A stretch of 64,000 nt of DNA, taken from the NCBI GenBank assembly GCA_036387475.1, contig DASVTR010000023.1:229816-293815 (forward strand), written 5' to 3'. How positions within the stretch are numbered: the stretch's first letter is position 1; every line of letters starts with the position of its first letter. Under the pieces are notes generated by a model that made no database searches, had not been told where the DNA came from, and was given only the letters and a program-made list of their open reading frames with translations. Of the stretch, positions 1 to 8,300 are shown piece after piece. The DNA comes from DASVTR01 sp036387475. Lineage in GTDB: Bacteria; Acidobacteriota; Blastocatellia; Pyrinomonadales; Pyrinomonadaceae. The position numbers were made by a program, and so were the translations under genes.

Positions 1-603
1 GCGAAAAGCGCCGCCGCGCTCAATCGGATATTCAACGATAAGCGGGACGAGTTGCCGCCCCGTCGCATCCGTCACAGTAACGGCGGTATTGACGCCGTTG
101 GCCCGCACAATGCGTACCTGTAACATGCTGCCCGAAGCCGAAGGCAGCGCCGCCTCCGAGCCTTTCTTCAAGAAAATTGATTTCGGCAAAGGCAGCAGTA
201 GAATCTGCGAGCTATTAGGGTCAAACACGGCCAGCGTCACCATCTGAAGCGAAGGCGTCATGGCAGTCGGGACGGCGCGTGATTTCAGCAAGCGCCTGGC
301 TTCGGCTGTGCGTGCACGAATCTTGCTCATCGATAGATGACGTGAGTTCTGCACGAGCGAAGCGGGCGGCGAAATTGAAGGCAGGGGGTAAGTCTGCGGC
401 GACCCGGTTGTGTGTATGCCACTCGTCGGCTGCGTCGCATTAGGGCGCGGCGAAGGCTGCGGGGTGCTCTGTGTCGGCTGCTGCGTGACCGTGCGCGGGC
501 GCGTGCCCGCAGGCGTTTGTGTAGGCTGCTGTGCCTGCGTTGAAATCAGGGTGGAAAGCAGTGCGAAGAGAAGTAGGGGCAAACGAATCGGGCTTCTTTT
601 CAT
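1..603 (-). CDS. Secreted protein, C-terminus cut by window edge
   Basis: On the minus strand the frame opens at the ATG at 601-603 and stays open for 201 codons to the window edge, so the C-terminus is missing. The first ~24 residues form a clear Sec signal peptide (MKRSP, a Leu-rich core, then STQA before QQPT). Residues ~25-75 are a Gln/Pro/Thr-rich linker. The rest looks folded, with hydrophobic strand-like stretches (VTLAVFDP, ILLLPLP, VRIVRANG). I do not recognise the family. It is probably periplasmic or surface-exposed. It lies downstream of the SIMPL gene on the same strand, separated from it by a terminator, so it is probably a separate transcript. Confidence 0.7.
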   Translation of the reverse strand, partial: MKRSPIRLPLLLFALLSTLISTQAQQPTQTPAGTRPRTVTQQPTQSTPQPSPRPNATQPTSGIHTTGSPQTYPLPSISPPASLVQNSRHLSMSKIRARTAEARRLLKSRAVPTAMTPSLQMVTLAVFDPNSSQILLLPLPKSIFLKKGSEAALPSASGSMLQVRIVRANGVNTAVTVTDATGRQLVPLIVEYPIERGGAFR

Positions 604-760
604 AGTTGGATTCTTTCTCCTCGAAGTTCGACAGTGACAGGGCAGACGCTCGGTAAGATTCGCTTGTGTGCCTGCCGGTTGTCAACGAATTTTTTCGTTG
701 ACGACCAGGCGAGTCGCCTAAACACACTCGCCATGAGCGCTGTGGAGATGTTTTGAGGAT

Positions 761-800
761 AAAAAAAAGGAGCGCGCCACCTGTTAGCATGGCGCGCTCC
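761..800 (-). terminator. Rho-independent terminator after SIMPL gene
   Basis: An 11-bp perfect GC-rich stem (769-779 with 790-800) is followed, in the minus-strand sense, by a run of eight U. It lies just past the stop codon of the SIMPL-domain gene. Confidence 0.9.
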
Positions 801-836
801 TCTTGCCCTTGTGATTCGATTGTCGCGACCCGTCGT

Positions 837-1574
837 TTAGTCAACAGCGAAGCTGACGTTGACGACCGCCGTGATGTCTTTATTCAGCGCTGAAGTGTCA
901 CTGATGCCGGAATCCGAAACCTCGTTTGAGTCGGCGGCGGTGATTTGCATGACGCCCATGCGTGCCGAGCGAACGCTGCCGATTGTGCTGCCGGTGCTCG
1001 AAGCGATCTGCTGTGCGCGGACTTTCGCGTCCTTTGCAGCCTCTGCCAGCATCTCTATCTTCAAATCGGCGAGCTTCGTGTAGTAATACTCCGGCGCGTT
1101 TGATTCGAGCAGGATGCCCTGATTAATCAACTCGGTCGCCTCGCGCGCTATCTTCTCCACCTTATCCACGTCGTTTGAGCGCACTTCCACTTCCTGCCGC
1201 AGGGAATAACCCGAAATCCTTGCGCTCTCATTCCCTTCAGCGTCCTTCTCGTGCAGCGTCGAGGAAGAAATGGACGAGATGGTGATTTGCTCTTCCGTTA
1301 CACCTTTGGAAAGCAAGTATTGCTTGACGCGCGGGATATTATCCGTCAGCGCCTTGTAAGCCTCACCGAGTTGCGGTGCTTGATATGAAACGCCTGCGCG
1401 CCAGATGACCAGATCGGATTTGATGCGCTTGCGCGCCGAACCCGTTACCGTCACCGTTTGATCGCTCTTTTTAGTATGCGTGTAAGCCCACGCCCCGACG
1501 ATTGACGAGAGCACCAGCGCAACCGCCAGTGCAAATCCAGCATTAAATATATGTCCGTTTTTTTCGATACTCAT
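837..1574 (-). CDS. SIMPL (DUF541) domain protein
   Basis: A 245-residue protein with an N-terminal membrane anchor or signal segment (residues ~10-30, FALAVALVLSSIVGAWAY) and a SIMPL/DUF541 fold after it. The segment after the anchor begins with the family-typical VTVTGSARKRIKSD, and later stretches (QITISSISS, ARISGYSLRQEVEVRS) match the usual pattern. SIMPL proteins are periplasmic or membrane-anchored and their molecular role is poorly defined. The frame is open further upstream, but the ATG at 1574 has a GGAGG site about 10 nt before it and starts just ahead of the anchor, so I chose it. It is terminated by the strong hairpin at 761-800. Confidence 0.88.
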   Translation of the reverse strand: MSIEKNGHIFNAGFALAVALVLSSIVGAWAYTHTKKSDQTVTVTGSARKRIKSDLVIWRAGVSYQAPQLGEAYKALTDNIPRVKQYLLSKGVTEEQITISSISSSTLHEKDAEGNESARISGYSLRQEVEVRSNDVDKVEKIAREATELINQGILLESNAPEYYYTKLADLKIEMLAEAAKDAKVRAQQIASSTGSTIGSVRSARMGVMQITAADSNEVSDSGISDTSALNKDITAVVNVSFAVD

Positions 1575-1682
1575 TTTGTGTGGCACCTCCCAATGCCGAC
1601 GTATTAGACGCTCACGCCCAAAAGCTTTGCATTGTACAGCGCACAGTGGCCCACTGTGGTCAGCCACAGTCAAGAAGAAACG

Positions 1683-1757
1683 ATGAACGCAGAACGCGGA
1701 ACGCGGAACTGTAAAGCGATTAGTCTTTCATTCCGCGTTCAGCGTTCCTACTTCCTA
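1683..1757. repeat. Intergenic hairpin repeat, 'GAACGCGGAACG' family
   Basis: An imperfect palindrome whose arms are built from short repeated words (AACGCGGAACGCGGAA against TTCCGCGTTCAGCGTT). Related copies lie at 24824, 36712 and 56852. No ORF uses it. Confidence 0.7.
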
Positions 1758-1764
1758 CTTGCTT

Positions 1765-3174
1765 TTAGCGGTTTCCGGCAAGAGCGCCGACGACGGGTGT
1801 GGCGAGGTCTTTGAGAGCGCCGGAGCGCCGCATCAGGCGAAAGCGGGTGGTCAGCAGAGAGCCGACGTTCAGGCCCAGGCTTGAGTTAAGCGAAGATAGC
1901 TCTTCGGCCACGGCGCGGCAGGAGACGCGCTCGAAAGCCTGCTGAAGCTCGCCCGCAGCCGTTTCAACGGCCTCTATCAAGAGCACTTCGACGAGGCTTT
2001 CGCTGCGCGAACGACGCCGAGCATGTTCGCGCAACCGCTCGCGCGCTTCGTCCTGAATCTTTCCCGTAGCGACGACGACCAGATGCGTTGCTTCCACTTC
2101 GTTCTGTTTGGAGAGGGCGTGTCGCGCGTGTGCGCTCGTCACATCTCCGTCTTTCAGGACGAAGAGAAACGGCTCGCCGCAGACGCTCGCTATCATGTAG
2201 GCTTCGCCGTCGGCTGCGACCGCCCCGACCGTGATCTGTTTTTCGGGGATGCCCAGTTGCAGCAGTATCAGACGCACGCGGTCGGAGAGCCACGAGCCGT
2301 CTTCAAGCAGCGTCGCAGCCACGCTGGTCGGGACGACCAACTCTTCTATCTTCTCGTCGGCGATGTTCGCGCTGCACTCGCTACAGATTGCATTGCTCGC
2401 CAGAATCGCACCGAGCGCATTCGGCGACGGCAAGCGAAACAAGGAACGCCCGCCCTGACGGCAACTGATGACCACTTCGCGCCGCAGCAGGCCCGTCTCC
2501 GTCATCCTTCTCAACAGGGCTTCAGTCTCCGTTTTACCTCTCAGGCTCGACAGCAAATCCGCAGTGCTGCCGTCCGCGTGCGCTTCGCTAATCCGTCGCA
2601 GGAGACGCCGCGCGCCTGTATCTTCCAAAACCTCCGCCGCGCGTGCCGACTCTAAAGTGACCCCTGCGCGCCCAGCCGCGACATCAGTTCTGCTTGCGGG
2701 CGCGAAGCCAGACGCCGCCGGTAACTCATCCTGCGAGCGCTGCTGCCACTCGATTGCCTCGGACATATAATCCTCTGCCCTATCGCGCAACATGCTGAGA
2801 GCTTCGCTCACGTTGCGACAAAAGGCGTTCAGTTCCTTGAGCGCGTCCGTCATCTCCGCTTCGTAAACGATTCCGGCGCGAACACGCTCGTGTGCGTTCT
2901 CTTCGTCGTTGAAAATGAGAAACAGCACAAACTCTTCAAAACAGAAGAGGTCGCCGCGTATGTATTGCGAGTCTTCTTCTGTCGCAGCATGGGCGGCCAA
3001 TTCCCGCTCCATCTCGCCTGCGCGCTCAGGGCCGAGCAAAGCCGTCTCGTAGCAGTGCAGGCGGGCGGAGCGAATCAGCGGCACAAGACCACGCTCTTGC
3101 AGCCGCTCAAGCAAAGGCAAGCGTAAAGCCTGCTCAACAACGCTCTCCGAGGTCATGCTTTCGACAAGCAGCAT
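1765..3174 (-). CDS. Conserved-looking hypothetical protein, 469 aa
   Basis: A long soluble ORF that I cannot assign. The chosen ATG at 3174 (MLLVESMTSES) has a GGAGAG site 9 nt upstream; the frame is open a little further. The N-terminal half is acidic and helix-rich, with many Glu/Leu-based amphipathic stretches. Around the middle is a CSEC motif (ICSECSANI) that could hold half of a metal site, followed by a Val/Ala-rich alpha/beta-looking region (THLVVVATGKIQDEARERL). No signal peptide or membrane segment is visible. It sits alone between the SIMPL gene and a divergently transcribed NlpC/P60 gene, so context gives no functional hint. Confidence 0.7.
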   Translation of the reverse strand: MLLVESMTSESVVEQALRLPLLERLQERGLVPLIRSARLHCYETALLGPERAGEMERELAAHAATEEDSQYIRGDLFCFEEFVLFLIFNDEENAHERVRAGIVYEAEMTDALKELNAFCRNVSEALSMLRDRAEDYMSEAIEWQQRSQDELPAASGFAPASRTDVAAGRAGVTLESARAAEVLEDTGARRLLRRISEAHADGSTADLLSSLRGKTETEALLRRMTETGLLRREVVISCRQGGRSLFRLPSPNALGAILASNAICSECSANIADEKIEELVVPTSVAATLLEDGSWLSDRVRLILLQLGIPEKQITVGAVAADGEAYMIASVCGEPFLFVLKDGDVTSAHARHALSKQNEVEATHLVVVATGKIQDEARERLREHARRRSRSESLVEVLLIEAVETAAGELQQAFERVSCRAVAEELSSLNSSLGLNVGSLLTTRFRLMRRSGALKDLATPVVGALAGNR

Positions 3175-3515
3175 AGTGTGCTCTCCTTTTCCAGCGCCGC
3201 CGATGCTATCACGCAGCACGGAAAATATGCCACGCTTTCGCGCTCATTATCAGGGCAGAATGACCGAACTGTGTTTTGTGATAAGACGCGTGTACGATGA
3301 CGCATCATTGACGTTAAAGACGCTTGACCGATTCATGAACCCTTTTAGTTCGTCTTCAGTTGGGCCAATGTGACTTGTCACAAAACAGTCACATTGCCTC
3401 TTGTAATGACCTTCCTACATCTGTAGACTGCCTCTCGTGGTCAGGTAATTCCCCTCAAGCCTTATCCCTTTTAAGCAAGAAACAATTTAAAGAAGGAGAC
3501 GATTAATCCCCGTCT
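3175..3515. other. Divergent intergenic region
   Basis: 341 nt between a minus-strand gene and the plus-strand NlpC/P60 gene. It must hold promoters for both, and a short dyad TTGTCACAAAACAGTCAC-like element is visible near 3375. I could not fix a convincing -35/-10 pair. No RNA gene was seen. Confidence 0.4.
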
Positions 3516-4133
3516 ATGAATTTTACTAAACTGTTCCCCTGCGCGCTCGTCGCATGCCTTGCGCTCACATTGATGTTCACAAACGCCAGCGCGCAAACCT
3601 CTTTTGATAGTCCACGTACAGTCACTACAGCCAGCAATTCCAACGGCGAGATAGCACTCGTCAACGATTTCCAGATTATCTCGGAAGCGCCGCTCGCCGG
3701 CATCAAGTCAGCAGAGATGTTGACTGCATCGAGCACGATGCGTTTTAACACGATGTTGATGGGCGCGATTGACCAGCGGCTCGGCTCGCGCTACGTCTGG
3801 GGCGCGGCTGGCCCACACGTCTTTGATTGCTCAGGCTTCGTCTGGAGCAGCTTCCGCGAAATCGGCATCAACTTTACTCGCGTCAGCGCACGCAACCTCT
3901 GGGCGACATTCCAACCTGCGACCGGCGACGAGAGATACAAATTCGGCACGCTCGTTTTCTTTAGCAACCTGACGCACGTCGGCATCGTCGCCGATGAAAA
4001 AGGTTTCTATCACGCCTCGCGCAGCAAGGGCGTAGTCTACTCGCCGTTTAACGATTACTGGCTCAAGCGCGTTGACGGCTTCCGCCGCGTTCCACTCCCC
4101 ATGACCACGACGCCAGAACTGGCTGCTGAATAG
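3516..4133 (+). CDS. NlpC/P60 family cell-wall hydrolase
   Basis: A secreted cysteine peptidase of 205 residues, predicted to cut peptidoglycan stem peptides. Residues 1-27 are a signal peptide ending NASA|Q. The catalytic domain starts near residue 85. YVWGAAGPHVFDCSGF carries the nucleophile Cys105, THVGIV supplies the catalytic His154, and YHAS supplies His166 as the third polar residue. This Cys-His-His order is standard for NlpC/P60. There is no SH3 or LysM domain. An AAGGAG site lies ~17 nt before the ATG, further than usual, so the ribosome binding site is weak or the start is imperfectly placed. A strong terminator follows. Confidence 0.93.
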   Translation: MNFTKLFPCALVACLALTLMFTNASAQTSFDSPRTVTTASNSNGEIALVNDFQIISEAPLAGIKSAEMLTASSTMRFNTMLMGAIDQRLGSRYVWGAAGPHVFDCSGFVWSSFREIGINFTRVSARNLWATFQPATGDERYKFGTLVFFSNLTHVGIVADEKGFYHASRSKGVVYSPFNDYWLKRVDGFRRVPLPMTTTPELAAE

Positions 4134-4155
4134 CTTCCCCCCGCTGTTCAACAAA

Positions 4156-4201
4156 AGAGGCCGCAGCGCTCTCATAGAAAGCGCCGCGGCCTCTCTCTTT
4201 T
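4156..4201 (+). terminator. Rho-independent terminator after NlpC/P60 gene
   Basis: A long stem (4156-4170 with 4180-4194) is followed by CTCTTTT on the plus strand and preceded by AAAA, so it could also act on the convergent minus-strand gene. Confidence 0.85.
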
Positions 4202-4214
4202 CACGCCTGCTCGT

Positions 4215-4442
4215 TCAGCGATTATTAAGTTGGCCCGAAACAAAGCCCGCGCGATGCTCGGAATCTCTCGCCTCCCACACCACCGCGATCTTATCAATCG
4301 CCACGTAGCACATCATGTCGTCGTCATCCTTTAACTGCAACACGCCGCCTTCGACCTTCAACACTTCGCCGCGCAGGCTCGACGCGCCCCCGCAGAAAAT
4401 GTCTATCTTGCGCCCGATCATTCTCGATAGAAATTCTGTCAT
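4215..4442 (-). CDS. MM0924-like small conserved protein
   Basis: A 75-residue protein with the pattern of the small MM0924-type family (MTEFLSRMIGRKIDIFCGG, then RGEVLKVEGGVLQLKD, then CYVAIDKIAVVWE). The alternating strand pattern suggests a small beta-barrel, Sm- or SH3-like, but that is inference. Function is unknown. An AGGTG ribosome binding site precedes the ATG. The next gene on this strand, a YkgJ-type protein, is separated by a palindromic repeat. Confidence 0.75.
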   Translation of the reverse strand: MTEFLSRMIGRKIDIFCGGASSLRGEVLKVEGGVLQLKDDDDMMCYVAIDKIAVVWEARDSEHRAGFVSGQLNNR

Positions 4443-4462
4443 CTTCTTTCACCTCGTAATTA

Positions 4463-4521
4463 GAGGTCAGAGGTTAGAAAGAATTGCTTTACTAACCTCT
4501 GACCTCTGGCCTCTAGCCTCT
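4463..4521. repeat. Intergenic hairpin repeat, 'GAGGTCAGAGGTTAG' type
   Basis: Palindrome with arms AGAGGTCAGAGGTTAG and CTAACCTCTGACCTCT, followed by further copies of the CCTCT word. It belongs to the same class of word-built intergenic hairpins as elsewhere in the window. Confidence 0.7.
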
Positions 4522-4996
4522 ATGTTTTCTGTTTCCACTCCCAGATTTTCTCGCTGCCGTTTTCGTCGTGGATGGTCTTCTTCTTGACCTCGCGGAAGGT
4601 AATCTGGATGAGCGGAAGAACGTTCTCGTCATCCTGCTGCCGTCGTTCGAATTGGAGCAGGTCATAATAAGAGCAGCGCGAACGGTCTGGATATTCGCGG
4701 CAGACTTGCGGGCGCGCGTGATAAATGGTGCAGCCGCGCGTCTCCGGATTGATAAACTCGCACGCCTCTTCAAAGATAACATCCTTCTTGCGCCGCAGAA
4801 CGCGCTCGCCGCTTTCCTTGTGAATCTTCGTGTAACGCCGCGCGGCCACGTCTGCCGTCACGCCGAAATACTTTGCCAGCCGATTAAGGTCGCGCTTCGT
4901 GACCTGCACGCGCTCATAAATCGAGCAACAATAAGCAGGGCATTTCGAGCAATCAAAATAAACGCGCGGCTGTTCATCTGTTATCTTTTTGGTCAT
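4520..4996 (-). CDS. YkgJ-family cysteine cluster protein
   Basis: A 158-residue protein of the YkgJ/UPF0153 type. The diagnostic cysteines are visible: CSKCPAYCC near residues 16-24, CEFINPETRGCTIYHARPQ in the middle, then VCREYP. Families of this kind are thought to bind zinc or an iron-sulfur cluster, and no enzymatic role is established. It is soluble, with no signal peptide. It starts 19 nt after the stop of the deoxyhypusine-synthase-like gene, so the two may be co-transcribed. Confidence 0.88.
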   Translation of the reverse strand: MTKKITDEQPRVYFDCSKCPAYCCSIYERVQVTKRDLNRLAKYFGVTADVAARRYTKIHKESGERVLRRKKDVIFEEACEFINPETRGCTIYHARPQVCREYPDRSRCSYYDLLQFERRQQDDENVLPLIQITFREVKKKTIHDENGSEKIWEWKQKT

Positions 4997-5014
4997 CGCT
5001 TCCCCGTGCTCGCC

Positions 5015-6151
5015 TTAACGCCTCTTGGATTTTTCATATTCAGACTTTAACAGTTCCATAAACTCGCCGCGACGTTCATACAGGCGCTTCGGCTCGCGTG
5101 GTTCGTGTCTGGCTAGAGCATACGCAGTTATGATGGGCAGCGCCACCGTCGAATCAACATAACAGACGACGGCATCCGGCAGGCGTTCCGGGTCAACCTT
5201 GCCCCAAGAGACTGCCTCGCCCGGAGTCGCCCCCGAAAGTCCACCCGTGTCGGGTCGCGCATCCGTGACCTGCAAAAAATAATCGTGGCCGCGCTCGTCT
5301 ATGCCGAGCACTTCCTGTATCTGCGGCTCTGTCTGGAGCATGAAATTTTTGGGACTGCCGCCGCCGAGAATAAAGACGGCGCTCTTTCCACCATGCTTCT
5401 TCCCCTTATCGCCCTTGCCGTGAATCGCGCCGCGCTTGCCCGCCAGCACAATCGCCGCCGTCTCGTTCACGTCCAGCGAAGGGTCGAAGGCCAGCTTGTT
5501 TCCCTGCAAGGCTTTCGCCGCGACGTTCATCCCGATGGAAGAATCGCCGGGACTGGAAGTGTAAACAGGCACGCCGTATTCGTAGGCCGCCGCCAGCAGA
5601 GACTTATTCTCCAACCCAAGTTTGTGCTCGCGCTCGCGCACATAACGCCCGCAGAGATAATGAAACTCGGCGGTAGACATGGCCTTTTGAAACTCTTCGG
5701 CTTGAATAATCTGTCGGAAGAAGGCATCAGTGTCGAGCAGCACAGAGTAGTCGAAGAAGATGTCATAGATACGCACGACCTCTTCCTCGCGGAGCACTAT
5801 GTCAGAGACCTGCGCGTTGCCCTGATGCAGCGCAAGGCCGATGCCGAAATGCGTGTCGTGATAAAGATTCGCGCCCGTAGAGATAATCCAGTCAATAAAG
5901 CCAGCCTGAATCAGCGGAATCAGAGCGGAGATGCCTAAGCCCGCAGGCGTCAGCGCGCCCGTCAGAGAAACACCGACGGTCACGTCCGGCTCCAACATTT
6001 TCTGCGTAAAGAGCTGGCACGCCTCGCGCAGCCGCGCTCCGTTGTAGGCAACAAACGCTTCATCGACGAGATCGGCCAGCGTCGTTTCCGGCGTGATTGG
6101 GCGCGGGTCAATGCGTTTGCCCTGTAGAAACCTGCTTCTCTTTTTAGCCAT
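5015..6151 (-). CDS. Deoxyhypusine synthase family protein
   Basis: 378 residues, matching deoxyhypusine synthase in length and fold signature. LTGALTPAGLG sits near the N-terminal NAD-site region. ILGGGSPKNF carries a lysine in the place of the catalytic Lys of the eukaryotic enzyme, and GATPGEAVSWGKV matches the late conserved block. Eukaryotic and archaeal enzymes use spermidine to modify eIF5A/aIF5A. Bacteria lack that substrate, and bacterial members have been linked to polyamine chemistry such as homospermidine formation. The true substrate here is unknown. The start overlaps the stop of the upstream cysteine-rich gene (ATGGCTAA), a sign of translational coupling. The longer frame runs into that gene. 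Confidence 0.9.
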   Translation of the reverse strand: MAKKRSRFLQGKRIDPRPITPETTLADLVDEAFVAYNGARLREACQLFTQKMLEPDVTVGVSLTGALTPAGLGISALIPLIQAGFIDWIISTGANLYHDTHFGIGLALHQGNAQVSDIVLREEEVVRIYDIFFDYSVLLDTDAFFRQIIQAEEFQKAMSTAEFHYLCGRYVREREHKLGLENKSLLAAAYEYGVPVYTSSPGDSSIGMNVAAKALQGNKLAFDPSLDVNETAAIVLAGKRGAIHGKGDKGKKHGGKSAVFILGGGSPKNFMLQTEPQIQEVLGIDERGHDYFLQVTDARPDTGGLSGATPGEAVSWGKVDPERLPDAVVCYVDSTVALPIITAYALARHEPREPKRLYERRGEFMELLKSEYEKSKRR

Positions 6152-6380
6152 TACTTTCTTTGACTGTTTTCCTTTCAACTTCGGCGAAATGCTCCAAACA
6201 GGCGCGGCATAAACAACGCTCGTAACGCGCACGCAACTCAACGCGCACCGCCTCGCTCAGCTTCACCTCCGCGCACCAGCAACTCGAAGCTTTAGCGCCG
6301 CAACTGAACGCAGCGCCACACGCCTCGCAGGTTGAAGGCTCAGGCTCACGTGGATAAATGTACTGAGATAGATTCCGCAA
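6144..6380 (-). CDS. Cysteine-rich CWC-type small protein
   Basis: A 78-residue protein with three cysteine clusters: CEACGAAFSCG, SSCWCAEVKL and CLCRACLEHF. This resembles the cysteine-rich CWC family, whose members are presumed metal binding. The frame has an in-frame stop just upstream and no ATG, so the likely start is the TTG at 6380. The 3' end overlaps the deoxyhypusine-synthase-like gene by 8 nt. Function is unknown; the overlap suggests joint expression with that enzyme. Confidence 0.75.
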   Translation of the reverse strand: MRNLSQYIYPREPEPSTCEACGAAFSCGAKASSCWCAEVKLSEAVRVELRARYERCLCRACLEHFAEVERKTVKESNG

Positions 6381-6410
6381 ACCTATTCACAGAAACTCTT
6401 CCGGGTCGCT

Positions 6411-7721
6411 CTACTCGGCTTGTGCCTTGCTTTGCTCTGCGCGCCGCAGGCGAAGGCGGTTGATGCGGCGGTCGTCCGCGTCCAGCACTTCGACATCAAG
6501 GCCGCGAAAGGTCAGGTGCTCGCCTACGCGCGGCACGTAGCCGGATTCACTGATGACGAGGCCCGCGATGGTCGTAAAGTCGTCGTCTTCAATCTCCATG
6601 TCGAAGAGCCGCTCAATCTTGCCAATCTCGGTTGAGCCGAGCACATCGTAGTAACCGTCGCTCGCTTCGACAATCTCTATGATCTCTTCGTGCTCAATAT
6701 CTTCGTCTTCAATCTCGCCGACGATTTCTTCTAAAATGTCCTCGACCGTCACCAATCCTGCGATGCCGCCATATTCGTCAATCACTATCGCCAGTTGGAC
6801 GTGTGCCTTCTGCATCTCTTCCAGGAGGTCTGCGACCGGCTTCGTCTCAGGCACGAAATAGACTGGGCGCAGGAGCGATGCAATCGTCTCGTCCTCTCTT
6901 TTTTCAGGCCAGCATTGCAGCAAATCGCGCACGTAGATCAAGCCTTCGACGTTATCAATCTGGTCTTGATAAACTGGCAGGCGTGAATACTTGGAATCTA
7001 TTATTACGTCGCGCGCCTCGCGCACGGTCGCCGTCAATGGCAATGCGACAATTTCCGTGCGCGGCGTCATCACTTCATTAACGCGCGTGTCGCCAAACTC
7101 GATGATCGAGTGGATGAGTTCGCCCTCTTCCTCTTCCAGAATCCCCTCTTCCTCCCCGACATCAATCAACGCCTGTAAATCGCCGCCGTTATCTTCTTCC
7201 TCTTCGTCAGCGCCCTTCTCCACGAGCGGGCGCTCGCGGCGCATACGGTCGAAAACCCTGTGCAGCGGGTCTGACGCAAACGACAGCACGCGATAGAAGG
7301 GGCGCACCAGCGGCAACGAAAAGAGCAGGACTCTTTCAGGATTGCGCAGCGTAATCAATCGCGGAATCAACTGCCGAAAGATGAAAGCAACGGTCAGACC
7401 TGCCAGCAATGCCACCAGTATCAACCGCGCTTGCGAAAAAGTCTCAGACTGCGAAAAAAGGCGCAGCGAGATAGAGGTGATGAGCACGGAGACGGCGACG
7501 AGCATGATTTGAATGGCCGCCGAGATGGTGAAACGAAAGCGAGGGCGATTCTCAAGTATCTCTTTCAGAAACGGCGTCGAGCGCGCCTCCGGTTGTTCCT
7601 CCGCCTCGCTAATCAGCAGGCGCAGCCCCACATCGCTCAACTGGCCGAAGGCCATGTCAACCGTAGCGAGAAACGTCAGCGCGACGAGCAGCAGACAGGT
7701 GATCCCTAGTTCGAGTTCCAT
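6411..7721 (-). CDS. CorC/HlyC-type CBS-domain membrane protein
   Basis: 436 residues in the order expected for the CNNM/CorC 'hemolysin' family. The N-terminal DUF21-like region has hydrophobic helices (ITCLLLVALTFLATVDMAF, AAIQIMLVAVSVLI, LILVALLAGLTVAFIF). A CBS pair begins at VNEVMTPRTEIVALP and includes QLAIVIDEYGGIAGLVTVEDILEE (read as two motifs). A C-terminal CorC_HlyC domain ends RINRLRLRR. Such proteins act in Mg2+/Co2+ efflux or metal tolerance at the inner membrane. I use the ATG at 7721, because the longer N-terminus is translated from a palindromic repeat. It is followed on this strand by the cysteine-rich gene. Confidence 0.9.
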   Translation of the reverse strand: MELELGITCLLLVALTFLATVDMAFGQLSDVGLRLLISEAEEQPEARSTPFLKEILENRPRFRFTISAAIQIMLVAVSVLITSISLRLFSQSETFSQARLILVALLAGLTVAFIFRQLIPRLITLRNPERVLLFSLPLVRPFYRVLSFASDPLHRVFDRMRRERPLVEKGADEEEEDNGGDLQALIDVGEEEGILEEEEGELIHSIIEFGDTRVNEVMTPRTEIVALPLTATVREARDVIIDSKYSRLPVYQDQIDNVEGLIYVRDLLQCWPEKREDETIASLLRPVYFVPETKPVADLLEEMQKAHVQLAIVIDEYGGIAGLVTVEDILEEIVGEIEDEDIEHEEIIEIVEASDGYYDVLGSTEIGKIERLFDMEIEDDDFTTIAGLVISESGYVPRVGEHLTFRGLDVEVLDADDRRINRLRLRRAEQSKAQAE

Positions 7722-7731
7722 AACAATGTCG

Positions 7732-7806
7732 TCAATCGTAAATCGCGAATCGTAAATAGACAACAGCAATTCATCCATTTACGATTCACGATTTACGATT
7801 GATGAA
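7732..7806. repeat. Intergenic hairpin repeat, 'TTTACGATTCGCGATT' type
   Basis: Arms CGTAAATCGCGAATCGTAAA and TTTACGATTCACGATTTACG form a long imperfect hairpin between ybeY and the CorC-like gene. Its reading frame gives the false N-terminal extension of the CorC-like ORF. Confidence 0.75.
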
Positions 7807-8232
7807 TTATATACCCAGACGGCGGCGCAAAGAGAGTTCCAATCTATTCATCTCACCGTTGTCCTTCTCATGATCGTAACCGCACAGGTGCAACACTCCA
7901 TGCAAAATAAGCTGTGAGACTTCCTCTTCAAACCCAAGGCCATGCTCCGCCGCCTGCCGCTGAGCCTGCTCAACCGAAATCACCACGTCACCCAGCCTCA
8001 AGCCTTCCAGTTTCTCAAACTCATCCTGCGCGGACGGAAACGACAGCACGTCCGTCGTCCCCCGCTTCCCCCTCCAACGCCAATTAAGCTCCCGCATCGC
8101 ACGGTCAGACACAAAAACAATAGTCACACCCGCACCATTTGCAGGGGCAACTTTCAAAACTTTTGCCGCAAACTCGCGCCACAGTTTCACATCTATCGCG
8201 CGCCTCCGCTGGCGATTGATAATCTCAATCAT
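7807..8232 (-). CDS. ybeY: Endoribonuclease YbeY (rRNA maturation factor)
   Basis: 141 residues with the family zinc site H-x3-H-x5-H at His111, His115 and His121 (HGVLHLCGYDH). The conserved TTDVLSFP block is at residues ~59-66. YbeY is a single-strand-specific endoribonuclease acting in 16S rRNA 3'-end processing and ribosome quality control. It lies just downstream of phoH on the same strand, the widely conserved phoH-ybeY order, followed here by a CorC-like gene, which is also a common arrangement. Length is normal. Confidence 0.95.
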   Translation of the reverse strand: MIEIINRQRRRAIDVKLWREFAAKVLKVAPANGAGVTIVFVSDRAMRELNWRWRGKRGTTDVLSFPSAQDEFEKLEGLRLGDVVISVEQAQRQAAEHGLGFEEEVSQLILHGVLHLCGYDHEKDNGEMNRLELSLRRRLGI

Positions 8233-8300
8233 GGCAAGCCAGTGAGCGTCAACAAGTGGCTAAATTAAAGACAGGGACTTGTTTGTCACTCGTCATTATT

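Noticed and set aside
6145..6241. N-terminal extension of the deoxyhypusine-synthase-like ORF
   Set aside because: The longer frame lies within the upstream cysteine-rich gene; the ATG overlapping its stop codon starts the family-typical N-terminus.
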